Shown: positions 35,344 through 45,284, numbered from the stretch's first letter. The stretch is 64,000 bases of DNA from Paenibacillus foliorum (GCF_013141765.1 NZ_WHOD01000052.1:62001-126000); one strand, 5' to 3'. The notes: generated from the sequence alone by a model not told the origin. Program-made: numbers and translations.

Positions 35344-36846
35344 CTATTTTAACGCCTTGTACAAATCGTCCGTATAATCTTTGGCCGGTTCCCAATTTGG
35401 AAATGTAAAATCGTTCAAGCTGACATTGGCACCACTCTTATTCACCTTGTCGATAGCCGTCTGTAAGCCTGCATTTAATTTATTGTTATAGTCTTTGAGA
35501 GTCGTCTCGACATTGCCTTTATCCTCCATCAAAAGCATGATCAGCAAGTCCCCAAAGATCGGTTTTACTTTCGACTGCCGCATTTCACCCAACTCTGCAA
35601 TGACCGTTGCCGTGTTTGGATTCCGTTTTGTCGTGCTCGGCCCAAGTCTCATGGATGAGGCGTGAAGGTTATAAAAGGTATTGAACTCCGGGTATGGGTA
35701 CAATGATTTATCCTTGTTTAATTCATCGATTGGCGTCATGCTTACGCCGCTTTGAAGGGTGCTCTTAAAAAATTCCTTCGAAGCAAATGCTTCATCAATA
35801 AACTTTCCGGCAATTTCCGGATGCTTGGAGTGGGACGAAATCATATACCCCGCGCGGCTTGCAAGCGTATAGCCATAGAAAGGCTCTTTACCATCCTGCT
35901 GTGGTACTGGCGACATATCGAATTCAGCTTTCGGTACGTCTCTTTTTACCTGCCACATCCGGTACCTTGCATCAATGAAGAAAGCAGCTTTATTTTCCCC
36001 AAAAAAGACAGTAGCCTCGGCAGCCTTAAGTGAGTACGAAGAAGGTAAGATTGATCCATCTTTTTTCATCGTTTGAAGAAGCTTTACAGCATCGATCCAT
36101 TCCTTAGAATCAAAAATATATTTACCTGTTTTTAAATTAAAGCCTGGTATATCTCCATGGGTAGGAATCGAGCCAGCGGTCAGTCCCATCACAGTTTGGT
36201 CAAGAGGAGTCGTTTCTCCGCCTGCGAAAATAAGGCCGTAAACATCACCTTTTCCCTTCTGTGTAACTACCTTGGACATCTCTCTCAATTCATCCCATGT
36301 TTTGGGAGGCTTGTTAGGATCTAATCCAGCATCCTTCATGACTGTTTTGTTATAATAAAGCATGGCACGGAGATTTTGTCCTCCAAGCGGCCAGCTATAC
36401 GTTTTCCCTTCGAACACATTAACTCCATCTTCAAAGGATCCTTGCGTAAACCGTTCTTTAAATCCTTTGGACACATACTCATCCATAGGCTTAGCCCAAC
36501 CATTCTTAACGATTTGTCGCAAGTCCATGCCTTGTGGAGTTAAGAAAATATCAGGCAGATCATTGCCGGCAATTGCCGCTTGAATAGCTGTGCTGTATTG
36601 CGAGCTAGGCATATACTGGACTACTACATTGATTTGACCCTTATTTTTCTCATTAAAATCCTTGACTACCTTCATTCCCGGACTATCGTCACCTTTGAAA
36701 AAATCACTGAACCCCGCTACCTTAATGGTGACTTCTTCCTTCTTAGCTGATGATTGGGACTTATCCCCACCGCCGGATGCGCATCCAGACAGAGCTACGG
36801 CTAGTATCAAAAGCATCATTACCACGATCGTTGATGTACGTTTCAA
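35344..36846 (-). CDS. Sugar ABC transporter substrate-binding lipoprotein
   Basis: A 500-residue family 1 binding protein with lipobox ALSGC (Cys22). Family segments include YNKTVMKDAGLDPNKPPKTWDEL and WPLGGQNLRAMLYYN. TTG at 36846 has AAGGGGGA eight bases upstream. It is followed by sulfatase 3 and terminator; the permeases are expressed from a near-copy of its promoter further downstream. This probably delivers the ligand to the permeases at 31880-33674. Confidence 0.92.
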   Translation of the reverse strand: MKRTSTIVVMMLLILAVALSGCASGGGDKSQSSAKKEEVTIKVAGFSDFFKGDDSPGMKVVKDFNEKNKGQINVVVQYMPSSQYSTAIQAAIAGNDLPDIFLTPQGMDLRQIVKNGWAKPMDEYVSKGFKERFTQGSFEDGVNVFEGKTYSWPLGGQNLRAMLYYNKTVMKDAGLDPNKPPKTWDELREMSKVVTQKGKGDVYGLIFAGGETTPLDQTVMGLTAGSIPTHGDIPGFNLKTGKYIFDSKEWIDAVKLLQTMKKDGSILPSSYSLKAAEATVFFGENKAAFFIDARYRMWQVKRDVPKAEFDMSPVPQQDGKEPFYGYTLASRAGYMISSHSKHPEIAGKFIDEAFASKEFFKSTLQSGVSMTPIDELNKDKSLYPYPEFNTFYNLHASSMRLGPSTTKRNPNTATVIAELGEMRQSKVKPIFGDLLIMLLMEDKGNVETTLKDYNNKLNAGLQTAIDKVNKSGANVSLNDFTFPNWEPAKDYTDDLYKALK

Positions 36847-36889
36847 GATGGTTCCCCCTTAAGTTTGATTCATTATACCCGCATTATCT

Positions 36890-36955
36890 ATTGTAATCGC
36901 TATCAAACTATACAAAAAGAAGGCACTCTTTACATCGAGGGGTCTATTTTTTACG
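36890..36955 (-). promoter_or_regulatory. Promoter module A: cre-like site plus putative YesN site
   Basis: On the minus strand TACAAT (36895-36890) overlaps TGATAGCGATTACA (36905-36892), which fits the cre consensus with one mismatch, and CCCTCGATGTAAAGAG lies about 30 bases further upstream (about 36941-36926). The sequence and spacing repeat those of module B at 33701-33763. An alternative -10 TATAAT lies at 36877-36872. Confidence 0.6.
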
Positions 36956-37029
36956 TTTCAATATTTCATGTCCAAATCTTAAGGGGTCTAAATTACCATC
37001 TTTATTATGAACTTGTCAACACTGGATGC

Positions 37030-38010
37030 TTATAAAGCTACAGGCCGGCCCAGCCTCGAGGATTCATATGCTGCAATGGAGATCCTCGCTGAGTTCAAGC
37101 CATCCTCTCCTGTAATTGGCACAGGTATACCCATCCTGATACTATGAACAAAGTCTCCAACGATGAGACTATTTAAATTATCGCCCCAGTCGCTCCATTC
37201 TGCGCTGTCGGATAAATTGCTGTAAATCTCATTGCTTAGCTTCCTTACATCTACATAGATCGTTCCTTCTGTACCGATAATTTCTAATGTTAAATCCCTT
37301 TTCATCGGGAATGCTTTGACCCTGGACCAGCTTGTATCCAGAACTCCGATAACCCCGTTCTCATATTTAAAATGGACCATGCCCGAATCATCAATCGGAA
37401 TATCGTGGAACAATGTACCGGATTCCGCATACACCTCAACAACTCTCGATTGCAAAATCCAATTGAATAAATCCATCACATGGACAGAATGATCCAGCAT
37501 AGCTCCACCACCGGATAAATTTGGGTCAACGAACCACTCCCGTCGGGGTAATGCTCCTTTATTGGTGCCTTTCACCGCAATGACAGTACCGATCTCGCCG
37601 CTTTCCACCGCTTTCTTGGCTCGAATCACGGCTTGAACATAACGGTTATTAAAAGCCGTCATTAGCTGAACGCCATTCTCTTTGCATGCTGCAACCATAT
37701 CTTCCATTTCAGCCACAGAGGTGCCTAATGGTTTTTCGCAAAATATATGCTTTTTGGCTTTAGCGGCATCGATGGTTAGAGGAGCGTGACGCACATTCTC
37801 CGAGCAAATGAACACAGCCTCGATATCGGTTGCCAACAGCTCCTTATAGCTCTCGAAATAAGGGTATTGCTTATCGAAGGGTTCCACATAGGAACGGTTC
37901 TCATCTGCAACCCCGACAATCTCAACTTCCGGATGATTGGCCAGCGCACGCAGAAAGCCTTCTGCGTGCGTGTGGGCAAACCCGATCATGCCTACCTTCA
38001 ATTTAGCCAT
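37030..38010 (-). CDS. Gfo/Idh/MocA oxidoreductase, cassette 1 member C
   Basis: A 326-residue NAD(P)-dependent oxidoreductase-like protein. The usual GxGxxG is replaced by GMIGFAHTHAEGF at the N-terminus, a variant seen in one subfamily. The catalytic EKP is intact (FCEKPLGTS), and the C-terminal domain has SGGGAMLDHSVHVMDLF. ATG at 38010 overlaps member B by eight bases, with GGAGG eight bases upstream. Its paralog is member C of cassette 2 (48817-49800), almost identical in length. The substrate is unknown; a modified uronate or aminosugar is likely from context. Confidence 0.9.
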   Translation of the reverse strand: MAKLKVGMIGFAHTHAEGFLRALANHPEVEIVGVADENRSYVEPFDKQYPYFESYKELLATDIEAVFICSENVRHAPLTIDAAKAKKHIFCEKPLGTSVAEMEDMVAACKENGVQLMTAFNNRYVQAVIRAKKAVESGEIGTVIAVKGTNKGALPRREWFVDPNLSGGGAMLDHSVHVMDLFNWILQSRVVEVYAESGTLFHDIPIDDSGMVHFKYENGVIGVLDTSWSRVKAFPMKRDLTLEIIGTEGTIYVDVRKLSNEIYSNLSDSAEWSDWGDNLNSLIVGDFVHSIRMGIPVPITGEDGLNSARISIAAYESSRLGRPVAL

Positions 38011-38986
38011 GATTCATTCCTCCCCAAGGTACAGGCATTCCTGTTTGTGCCGAACGGATGGCTGCTTCCGCGATTTGAAGCGCCTGATGTACATCTTTAA
38101 CGGCAACCTGTGAGGCTGCACCGGACCTTATACAATCGATAAAGTGTTCTAGCTGATAATAGTAAGAACTATGGAGCATTGGGCTTTCAGCTGTGATAGT
38201 GTTTGCCGATCCTTGCTTTTTTTTCAGCTCATAGCTGCTGGTATTTCTGCTGTCGTAACGAACGACACCCTTGTTTCCAGCTGCTTCTATTCTGCAGCGA
38301 TACGGTTCAGAGTCTCCCCAGTGGCCCGCCAGATTAACAATTCCACCCGTTTCAAGCCGCAAAGTGACCAGAGCATAATCAATCCCAGATGCCGCTCTGT
38401 GCATAGCATACACAGTTCTGATTTCACCCAGAATCCAGCGCATCAAGAAGATGTCATGGATCAATCTTTGCTGGATGATTCCTTTGCTCTTACTCTCATC
38501 GGTATACCAATCCTTGTAGCCTCTAGGCTGTGGACCGGAATGCTGAATATGGGTGACTCCTACATCTCCAATCGATCCTTTAGCTATTTTATCCTTCAAA
38601 TTTTTATAATACGGTGAGAAACGTTCGGCAACGCCTATGAATATCCTTACACCCTTCGCTTCCGCCGCCGACATGATGTCCTCCGCTTCGGCTGATGTAG
38701 CAGCCATAGGAGCTTCGCAAATAACATGCTTGCCATGAGCAATAGCCTTTAAAATATACTCTTTTTGCATAAAGGTAGGCAGACACACACAAATAATATC
38801 CGGTTCTGTGTTCGCAATCATTTCCTCATAAGATGCATAAGCAATCGATTGGCATAAGCTTGCCAGCTTATTTGCCGCTTCTGCTTGAATGTCACAGACT
38901 CCTGTTACTTCAACATTTCCAAGCTCACAAAGGCTTTGCGCATACTGAGTCCCTAGACTGCCACCGCCTAATAAAGCCACTTTCAT
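38003..38986 (-). CDS. Gfo/Idh/MocA-like protein, cassette 1 member B, EKP lost
   Basis: A 327-residue member of the family with Rossmann motif LLGGGSLGTQYAQ. The EKP motif is changed to EAP (VICEAPMAATS), so the lysine that contacts the nicotinamide and substrate in active members is missing. IIQQRLIHDIFLMRW occupies the position of the usual GG..D.G.H.. motif. I prefer ATG at 38986 (nine bases from GGAGGG) over ATG at 38992. It lies between members A and C. It may be a structural partner, or catalyse an altered reaction. Confidence 0.88.
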   Translation of the reverse strand: MKVALLGGGSLGTQYAQSLCELGNVEVTGVCDIQAEAANKLASLCQSIAYASYEEMIANTEPDIICVCLPTFMQKEYILKAIAHGKHVICEAPMAATSAEAEDIMSAAEAKGVRIFIGVAERFSPYYKNLKDKIAKGSIGDVGVTHIQHSGPQPRGYKDWYTDESKSKGIIQQRLIHDIFLMRWILGEIRTVYAMHRAASGIDYALVTLRLETGGIVNLAGHWGDSEPYRCRIEAAGNKGVVRYDSRNTSSYELKKKQGSANTITAESPMLHSSYYYQLEHFIDCIRSGAASQVAVKDVHQALQIAEAAIRSAQTGMPVPWGGMNHG

Positions 38987-39034
38987 AGTCATGTTCCCTC
39001 CCTTATATCGCCTTACGCTGAAGGCTTTCCGTAT

Positions 39035-40114
39035 TTATGTAAAGTAGACCGCTTTCCCCGTTTCAGCAGATTCGTACACAGCTTCTAATATTTGCGAAAC
39101 AACTAATGCTTGCTCCGGTTTGACAACAAGCTCTTGGTTGTATAACACACTGTCGAGCCACACCCTCATTTCCAGCTCGATCGATTTGCTCCTGACTTTA
39201 TCAAAGGACGGAATACCAGTGCCCTCCATAAGAATTTCTTTGTCATACAGCTTTCCGTTCTCTTCGCCATTGATCCACAGACCATCCCTCATATCGGCTC
39301 CTCCTTTGGTACCGCATAAGGTAACCTTTGCTGCTCCCTCTTGACGTATATTCAAGGCCCAGCTTGATTCGAGCATGATGGTAGCCCCATTCTCCATAAC
39401 AATCATTCCAAATGCTGAATCTTCAACCTTGAAGCTTTTCGGATCCCATCCCCCGTTTCTAGCTGCTTCATTATTTTGTGATAACATGTGATAAGCTGTG
39501 CCGACAACCATTTTCGGCTTATAGTTGTCCATCATCCACAAGGTCAGATCCAAAGCATGCGTGCCGATATCGATCAACGGACCGCCACCTTGCAAGTCTT
39601 TGTCCAGGAATACCCCACGGGTAGGAACGCCCCTCCGGCGTATAGCATGTGCCTTAGCAAAGTAAATAGTGCCCAAATCGCCATTTCGGCATACTTTATG
39701 CAATTGCTGGCTGTCCGAACGGAAGCGATTATTGTACCCAATCGTCAATTTCTTCCCTGTACGCTTTGCCGTCTCCAACATGCGTACGGCATCTGCTGCA
39801 CATATAGCCATCGGTTTTTCGCACATTACATGCTTGCCTGCTTCCAGAGCCGCAATTGTAATTTCGGCATGGCTGTCATTGCTCGTACATACGTGGACAA
39901 CATCAATAGTCGAATTGGCCAGCAATTGCTTGTAATCCGTGTAAACTGCCGCATCAGCAGCTCCAAATTGCTCAGCTGCCTGTTGAGCTTTATCCGTAAA
40001 AGTGTCGCTGAAAGCGCTCAGCTCAACCTCTGAAAATTTAGACAAATGTGGTAAATGCTTATTAACAGCAATACCTCCACACCCGATAATCCCGATCTTC
40101 AGTTTTTTCAACAT
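39035..40114 (-). CDS. Gfo/Idh/MocA oxidoreductase, cassette 1 member A
   Basis: A 359-residue oxidoreductase. Rossmann motif GIIGCGGIAVNKH, intact EKP (MCEKPMAICAADAV) and substrate-side motif GGGPLIDIGTHALDLTLW. It follows the binding protein gene by 26 bases and precedes members B and C. The paralog at 51023-52102 has exactly the same length. Related families include NAD-dependent sugar dehydrogenases and GH109-type glycosidases, so a redox-assisted glycoside cleavage is one possible role. Confidence 0.92.
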   Translation of the reverse strand: MLKKLKIGIIGCGGIAVNKHLPHLSKFSEVELSAFSDTFTDKAQQAAEQFGAADAAVYTDYKQLLANSTIDVVHVCTSNDSHAEITIAALEAGKHVMCEKPMAICAADAVRMLETAKRTGKKLTIGYNNRFRSDSQQLHKVCRNGDLGTIYFAKAHAIRRRGVPTRGVFLDKDLQGGGPLIDIGTHALDLTLWMMDNYKPKMVVGTAYHMLSQNNEAARNGGWDPKSFKVEDSAFGMIVMENGATIMLESSWALNIRQEGAAKVTLCGTKGGADMRDGLWINGEENGKLYDKEILMEGTGIPSFDKVRSKSIELEMRVWLDSVLYNQELVVKPEQALVVSQILEAVYESAETGKAVYFT

Positions 40115-40140
40115 AGCTCTTGTCCCTTCCCTTCAGGTCA

Positions 40141-41757
40141 TTAATTTTTTTTGTAGCGATCAGAAGCGGCCTCATATATTTTGAGCAAATCCTTCACACC
40201 CATTTTGTTGATCGAGCTAACGTACTGATCCCAGCTAGCAAACGATTGCCCACCGGCAATAAATTTCAATTGCTGCTCTTCTACAAAGGTAACAATATCG
40301 CTTTCCAATGAATTCAACCGATCCTGCTCATCCTTGGAGAACAGAAAGCTTGGCCAAACTTTCTTAGGAGTATTAGGCCCTAGCAGCTTGGCTGCTTCCA
40401 ACGAGCTCGGAAACGTATTACCTGTTTTGTCATATTTCTGTAGCACCATCTGTGGAATATTCCCGCCCGGCCACGTCGAGAACTGTCCGGCAGCCTGATC
40501 CAACGATAATTTGGGATTGCTGCGAATATCTTCCTTGTACTGAATATCGCCGTCGGGTAACTTTTCATAAGTGACACCCTCAATACCCATCCGCACAAAT
40601 TTACTTCCTTCTTCGCTATAGAAATAATCTACCCAGCGCATTGTTGCTTCGGGGTGTTTATTCTTGTTTGTAATAGCGAAGGTACCTTGGCTTTGCGTAA
40701 ATGGAACCACATTAGAAAACAACTGGTCTCCATACGGCCCTTTTAACGCCGGAGCCGGTACATAATCGTTCATATACGTATTTCCAGCCTGATTCACGTT
40801 GCTGGCATGAAACGCTCCCACCAAGCCTTGAGTTAATTTAGCATTGAACTGAGGCAGCTCCTGTGCAAATGCTTCTCTATCCATTAAACCTTCCTTAAAT
40901 AAACGCGCTATGAATTCGAGTAATTCTTTGTACTTGGGATCCGTCGCGAAAAAACGAACCTTTCCATTCGAGTCCTCGTCCACATACACACCTTTCCGGT
41001 TGCCTGTTGTACCCATTCCCCACGAACCTCTTAAACCGGGCAGCAAATCAAAAGACTTGTCTCCTGTCCATGGAATTTCATCGTTTTTGCCATTTCCGTT
41101 CATGTCATTTTCTTTAAAGGCTTTAAGAGTTTTGTAAAATTCATCAACCGTTGTCGGTACCGGTAAGCCTAATTTATCCAGCCATTTCTTATTGATCCAC
41201 AATTTCTTGTTTATTCTCGGAGCCACCTGTTCATTTAATTGCGGCAGTGAATAGATGTTTCCGTCAGGTGCTGTAATGCTTTTCTTTACATCCGGGTGCT
41301 TCTCCATTATGGCTTTAAAGTTCGGCGCGTACTTGTCAATCAAATCGTTAAGCGGAATTAATATACCTTGAGAGCCGTAATTGACCTCATCGGCTGGAGT
41401 AAGTGCGGCACGATAAAATGCTTCCGGATAATCGCCGCTTGCAATTCTAACATTTCTTTTTTCTTTATAGCCGGTATCGGGTGCTGCCTCAAATACAACC
41501 TTCACATTCGTCTTTTTTTCGTATTCCTTAAAAATCAGCATGTCGTTCCACTCCGCATGCAGCGGAGCCTTGGATCCCATCATTTGTATCGTTATCGGCT
41601 CGTTCACAATGGGAAACCCTGTCGCGTTAACGCCGCTTTTAGCTGAAGCATCCTTACTCTTTTGGCTTGTTTCATTAGTTGTAGAACAACCTCCCAGAAC
41701 GGTTATAGCCATTGTAATTGCTACGGAGGCGGGTACCCAGCTACGTGTAAATCTCAT
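40141..41757 (-). CDS. LplA-type oligosaccharide-binding lipoprotein
   Basis: A 538-residue binding protein of the long LplA/YtcQ group. Lipobox LGGC (Cys24). Typical segments are KTNVKVVFEAAPDTGYKEKR, NDEIPWTGDK, and NPEATMRWVDYFYSEEG-like NKHPEATMRWVDYFYSEEG. ATG at 41757 has AGAGGGAT upstream. It partners the LplC- and LplB-like permeases immediately upstream in the operon. Confidence 0.92.
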   Translation of the reverse strand: MRFTRSWVPASVAITMAITVLGGCSTTNETSQKSKDASAKSGVNATGFPIVNEPITIQMMGSKAPLHAEWNDMLIFKEYEKKTNVKVVFEAAPDTGYKEKRNVRIASGDYPEAFYRAALTPADEVNYGSQGILIPLNDLIDKYAPNFKAIMEKHPDVKKSITAPDGNIYSLPQLNEQVAPRINKKLWINKKWLDKLGLPVPTTVDEFYKTLKAFKENDMNGNGKNDEIPWTGDKSFDLLPGLRGSWGMGTTGNRKGVYVDEDSNGKVRFFATDPKYKELLEFIARLFKEGLMDREAFAQELPQFNAKLTQGLVGAFHASNVNQAGNTYMNDYVPAPALKGPYGDQLFSNVVPFTQSQGTFAITNKNKHPEATMRWVDYFYSEEGSKFVRMGIEGVTYEKLPDGDIQYKEDIRSNPKLSLDQAAGQFSTWPGGNIPQMVLQKYDKTGNTFPSSLEAAKLLGPNTPKKVWPSFLFSKDEQDRLNSLESDIVTFVEEQQLKFIAGGQSFASWDQYVSSINKMGVKDLLKIYEAASDRYKKN

Positions 41758-41796
41758 TGTTCATCCCTCTTTCGATAAGTTTATTAATACCCATGA

Positions 41797-42690
41797 TTAG
41801 CCCTTAATCGCACCGATCATGATTCCCTTTTCAAAATATTTTTGCAAGAACGGATACAAAATCAGAACAGGCAAGCTGGAAACCACGATAATCGCATACT
41901 TGAGTCCCTCAGCTAAATTCTGCTGTTCTATCATCGATTGTGAATCCCCTGACATCATCTCATCCATTTGGTTCTGGATAAGCAGTTCCCGTAAGAACAG
42001 CTGCAATGGATACTGCTGACGGTCCGACAAATAAATCAAAGCGTTAAAAAAGGCATTCCAATGGCTCACTGCATAATACAAGATCAACACGGCAATGATG
42101 GGCATGGACAAAGGTAAAACGATGCTTACTAAAATTCTTATGTTCGTACTTCCATCCATAAATGCCGATTCCTGAAGCTCTAAAGGAATTGTATTTTGGA
42201 AAAAAGTCCGCATAATAATCAAATTAAACACCGAAACTGCGCCAGGCAAAATCATGACCCAAAAAGTATTAATAATGCCCAAGCTTTTAATGACTAGATA
42301 AGTAGGGATAATCCCTCCGCTAAAAAACATCGTGAATACGAAAAAGGCCATAATAACATTGCGTCCATAAAAGTCTCTTCGCGATAGTGGATACGCACCT
42401 GCAGTGGTCATGACAATATTGACGCAGGTACCCACAACCGTATACAAGATCGTATTTCTGTAGCCAACCATAATATCCGCATTTTGAAATACCCTCTTAT
42501 AAGCTTCAAACGAAAGCTCTTTGGGCCATAACCACACCTTGCCTTGCAATACAAGCAAGGGATTACTAATTGAAGCGCTTACTACATAGATAAGCGGATA
42601 AAGCACAATGATTAAAACCAGCGTTAATATGCATATATTGATCGTGTCGAACCAACGGTCTCCCAAACTTCCCCTAGCTCCTAGTCCCAT
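41797..42690 (-). CDS. LplC/YtcP-type ABC permease
   Basis: A 297-residue permease with six transmembrane segments. The family signature GGIIPTYLVIKSLGIINTFWV and the EAA loop LQESAFMDGSTNIRILVSIVLP are visible. ATG at 42690 has AGGAGG nine bases upstream, and it follows the LplB-like permease by 13 bases. Confidence 0.92.
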   Translation of the reverse strand: MGLGARGSLGDRWFDTINICILTLVLIIVLYPLIYVVSASISNPLLVLQGKVWLWPKELSFEAYKRVFQNADIMVGYRNTILYTVVGTCVNIVMTTAGAYPLSRRDFYGRNVIMAFFVFTMFFSGGIIPTYLVIKSLGIINTFWVMILPGAVSVFNLIIMRTFFQNTIPLELQESAFMDGSTNIRILVSIVLPLSMPIIAVLILYYAVSHWNAFFNALIYLSDRQQYPLQLFLRELLIQNQMDEMMSGDSQSMIEQQNLAEGLKYAIIVVSSLPVLILYPFLQKYFEKGIMIGAIKG

Positions 42691-42703
42691 GAAGCCATTC
42701 CTC

Positions 42704-43612
42704 CTACCACAAACTCGTTTGACTTATACGCTTCGAAATACTGTTAACGACAATTAATAAGGTGAAATTGATAACTGAGTTAAACAGCCCGATGGCTGCC
42801 GAGAAACTATACTGGGCACCGACCAACCCATTTTTGTAAACATAAGTTGAAATTACCTCAGAGGATTCCAGATTCAAGTTGTTCTGCATAAGGAACACTT
42901 TCTCAAAGCCAACGCTCATTACATGTCCAAAGTTCAGTATTAGCAATATAATGGCAGTCGGCATCAAGCAAGGTATGGTAATATGAATAATTCTTTTCAT
43001 CTTACTCGCCCCGTCCACAACGGCCGCCTCGTAAAGCTGCGGATCGATCCCTGCCAATGCAGCCAAATAAATAATCGAGGCCCAGCCAGCATTTTGCCAT
43101 ACTTCCGAAAATACATAGATGCTTTTGAACCATGCCGTTTCCGCCATGAAGTAGACCGGATCTCCTCCCAAAGCAATAATGACCAAGTTGATCATCCCGT
43201 TTTTCGGAGATAGAAACACCAGTATTAACCCGACCATGACCACGGTAGAAAGAAAATGGGGCGAGTATGTTACCGTTTGCACTAACCTTTTAAATTTATT
43301 ATTTCGCACTTCATTTATTAATAACGCCAAAATAATCGGGATTGGAAAGGAGACTACAAGCTGGTACAGGCTTAGGCCCAAAGTATTGCGAATCAATCTC
43401 CAAGAGTAATAAGAATTAAAAAAACGCTCAAAATGCTTCAAGCCCACCCACGGACTCCCACCAATCCCTTTAACCGCCATAAATTCTTTGAATGCAATTT
43501 GCACGCCATACATAGGTAAGTAATGGAAGATGAAGAAGTACGCAATAACGGGTAAAATGAGCACATACAAATCCCAATTCCTACGAATACTTTTTAGCCG
43601 TCCGTATATCAT
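42704..43612 (-). CDS. LplB-type ABC permease
   Basis: About 302 residues with six transmembrane segments. The N-terminus WDLYVLILPVIAYFFIFHYLPMYGVQIAF is characteristic of LplB/YtrB-like permeases, and the EAA loop is YEAAVVDGASKMKRIIHITIP. The start is uncertain: ATG at 43612 lies 13 bases from AAAGGGGG, while TTG at 43636 has no ribosome site. It follows sulfatase 4 in the operon. Confidence 0.9.
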   Translation of the reverse strand: MIYGRLKSIRRNWDLYVLILPVIAYFFIFHYLPMYGVQIAFKEFMAVKGIGGSPWVGLKHFERFFNSYYSWRLIRNTLGLSLYQLVVSFPIPIILALLINEVRNNKFKRLVQTVTYSPHFLSTVVMVGLILVFLSPKNGMINLVIIALGGDPVYFMAETAWFKSIYVFSEVWQNAGWASIIYLAALAGIDPQLYEAAVVDGASKMKRIIHITIPCLMPTAIILLILNFGHVMSVGFEKVFLMQNNLNLESSEVISTYVYKNGLVGAQYSFSAAIGLFNSVINFTLLIVVNSISKRISQTSLW

Positions 43613-43658
43613 CGGTTTACTTATGCCCCCTTTCAAAATAATAAGTGGATAGAATCAT

Positions 43659-45050
43659 TTATACGCCGTCATCGTCCTGGAGTTGGACGCGCAGCTCGTG
43701 CAGCTCCTCTTTCAAGGAAAGGATGATATCGGTGTAGCTCGGATCATGGTAGACACTGATCAGCTCATACGGATCCGTATGCAGATCGAACAGCTCCCAT
43801 TCAGGCGGCTTAGGCTCGTCAATTGCACCCGTAGAGCCCAATGCTTCCCCATAATAGTAGATGAGCTTATAACGCTCGGTGCGGATCCCGTAATGGGAGT
43901 ATACGTAATGATTACCCAGGTGCATCCAGTAGCGGTAGTACATCGACTTGCGCCAACTCTCAGGCTCAACGCCCTGCAAGAGCAACCGCAGGCTGGCTCC
44001 CTGCATATTTGTAGGCACGGGTATCCCTGCATAATCCAGGAATGTCGGGGCGAAGTCAACGTTGAGCGCCATCTGACCGCATACACTGCCCGGCTTGATT
44101 TCACGCGGGTAACGGATAATGAACGGCATGCGCAGCGACTCCTCGTACATGAAGCGCTTGTCGAACCAGCCATGGTCGCCAAGGAAAAAACCTTGGTCCG
44201 ATGTGTAGATGACGATCGTATCATCCGCTATGCATTCCTCTTCTAACCAATCGAGCATCAGCCCCACATTGTCGTCGATGGAAGCGATGCAGCGAAGGTA
44301 GTCCTTGATGTAGCGTTGATACTTCCAGCTCTTCAGCTGCTCGGAAGTTAACCCTTCCGGTGGATCCATCTTCAAATCCTTCTTGCTTAAATCCCGGTCT
44401 ACCCTCATTCGGGCTGCTGCAGCCGCTGCCGCCCGGTTCGAATAATCGTCATTGAACGTTTCCGGCTCAGGAATGTCGATATCCTCATACATATGAGCGT
44501 GTTTTTCATCAGGAATCCATGGCCGATGGGGAGCCTTGTTATGGCACATCAGGAAAAACGGTTTATTCTTGTCCCGCTTGTTCAGCCAATCGATTGACAG
44601 CTCGGTAGTAATATCGGTGACATAGCCTTCATACACTTTCTCTTCTCCCATTTCGATGAACGTCGGGTTATGGTAATCTCCTTGTCCGGGAAGCACGTTC
44701 CAGTAATCGAAGCCCGTCGGATCGGCATTGCCCCCATGACCCAGATGCCATTTGCCAACAATTGCCGTCTGGTAACCGTCGTCCTGCAACAGCTTGGCCA
44801 CCGTCTGCTGACGTCCGTCCAGCGGATCACCCAGCGTTTTCACTCCATTCAGGTGATTGTATAGTCCTGTGAGAATCGCAGCCCGGCTAGGTGCGCATAT
44901 GGAGTTGGTACAAAAGCAGCTATCGAACCGCATCCCCTCATTGGCAATACGGTCAATCTGTGGTGTTGAATTGATCCTGCTCCCGTAGCAGCTCAAGGCA
45001 TGCGCCGCATGGTCGTCACTCATGATGAATACAATATTAGGCCGATTCAT
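43659..45050 (-). CDS. Cys-type sulfatase (sulfatase 4)
   Basis: A 463-residue cytoplasmic sulfatase. Asp12/Asp13 lie in PNIVFIMSDDHAAHALS, and the canonical motif CAPSRAAILTG begins at Cys52. YTSDQGFFLGDHGWFDKR carries the distal residues; GKWHLGHGG supplies the conserved Lys and His. ATG at 45050 has AAGGAGGG about ten bases upstream; an open frame extends 87 bases further without a ribosome site. First gene of the sulfatase-Lpl importer-oxidoreductase operon. The GDHGWFDKRFMYEESLRMP stretch is frequent in iduronate/glucosamine-type sulfatases. Confidence 0.94.
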   Translation of the reverse strand: MNRPNIVFIMSDDHAAHALSCYGSRINSTPQIDRIANEGMRFDSCFCTNSICAPSRAAILTGLYNHLNGVKTLGDPLDGRQQTVAKLLQDDGYQTAIVGKWHLGHGGNADPTGFDYWNVLPGQGDYHNPTFIEMGEEKVYEGYVTDITTELSIDWLNKRDKNKPFFLMCHNKAPHRPWIPDEKHAHMYEDIDIPEPETFNDDYSNRAAAAAAARMRVDRDLSKKDLKMDPPEGLTSEQLKSWKYQRYIKDYLRCIASIDDNVGLMLDWLEEECIADDTIVIYTSDQGFFLGDHGWFDKRFMYEESLRMPFIIRYPREIKPGSVCGQMALNVDFAPTFLDYAGIPVPTNMQGASLRLLLQGVEPESWRKSMYYRYWMHLGNHYVYSHYGIRTERYKLIYYYGEALGSTGAIDEPKPPEWELFDLHTDPYELISVYHDPSYTDIILSLKEELHELRVQLQDDDGV

Positions 45051-45176
45051 TCTTTCTAATCCCTCCTTTGAGCTATGCTTAAGCTGTGTTTTCGCATGTG
45101 TCTCCAATGCCCCGTCAAGGGTGAAGCCATACTTCATGGTGAACTATATAATAGCCCTTCGCAGAAGTACATCAGC

Positions 45177-45206
45177 AGTATAACTAACGATCTGCTTTTT
45201 TTTACA
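45177..45206 (-). promoter_or_regulatory. Candidate promoter of the sulfatase 4 operon
   Basis: On the minus strand TATACT at 45182-45177 has a weak -35 (TGTAAA, 45206-45201) 18 bases upstream, about 125 bases before the sulfatase start. The ATGTAAA element also occurs in promoter modules A and B, though in a different register. The neighbouring membrane AraC regulator is the likely activator. Confidence 0.45.
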
Positions 45207-45284
45207 TCCACATTAAGAGGCCTTATGGCAGCGGTCTTTCCTGTCTGCAATTTCAATATTCGATATGCAGAAGGTTACATTTTA

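Noticed and set aside
43683..44246. Long plus-strand frame opposite sulfatase 4, and similar frames opposite other genes
   Set aside because: They are antisense shadows of strongly conserved genes, without ribosome sites or recognisable domains.
43659..45137. Longer sulfatase 4 beginning at 45137
   Set aside because: The extra 29 residues do not match sulfatase N-termini and lack a ribosome site; ATG at 45050 has both.
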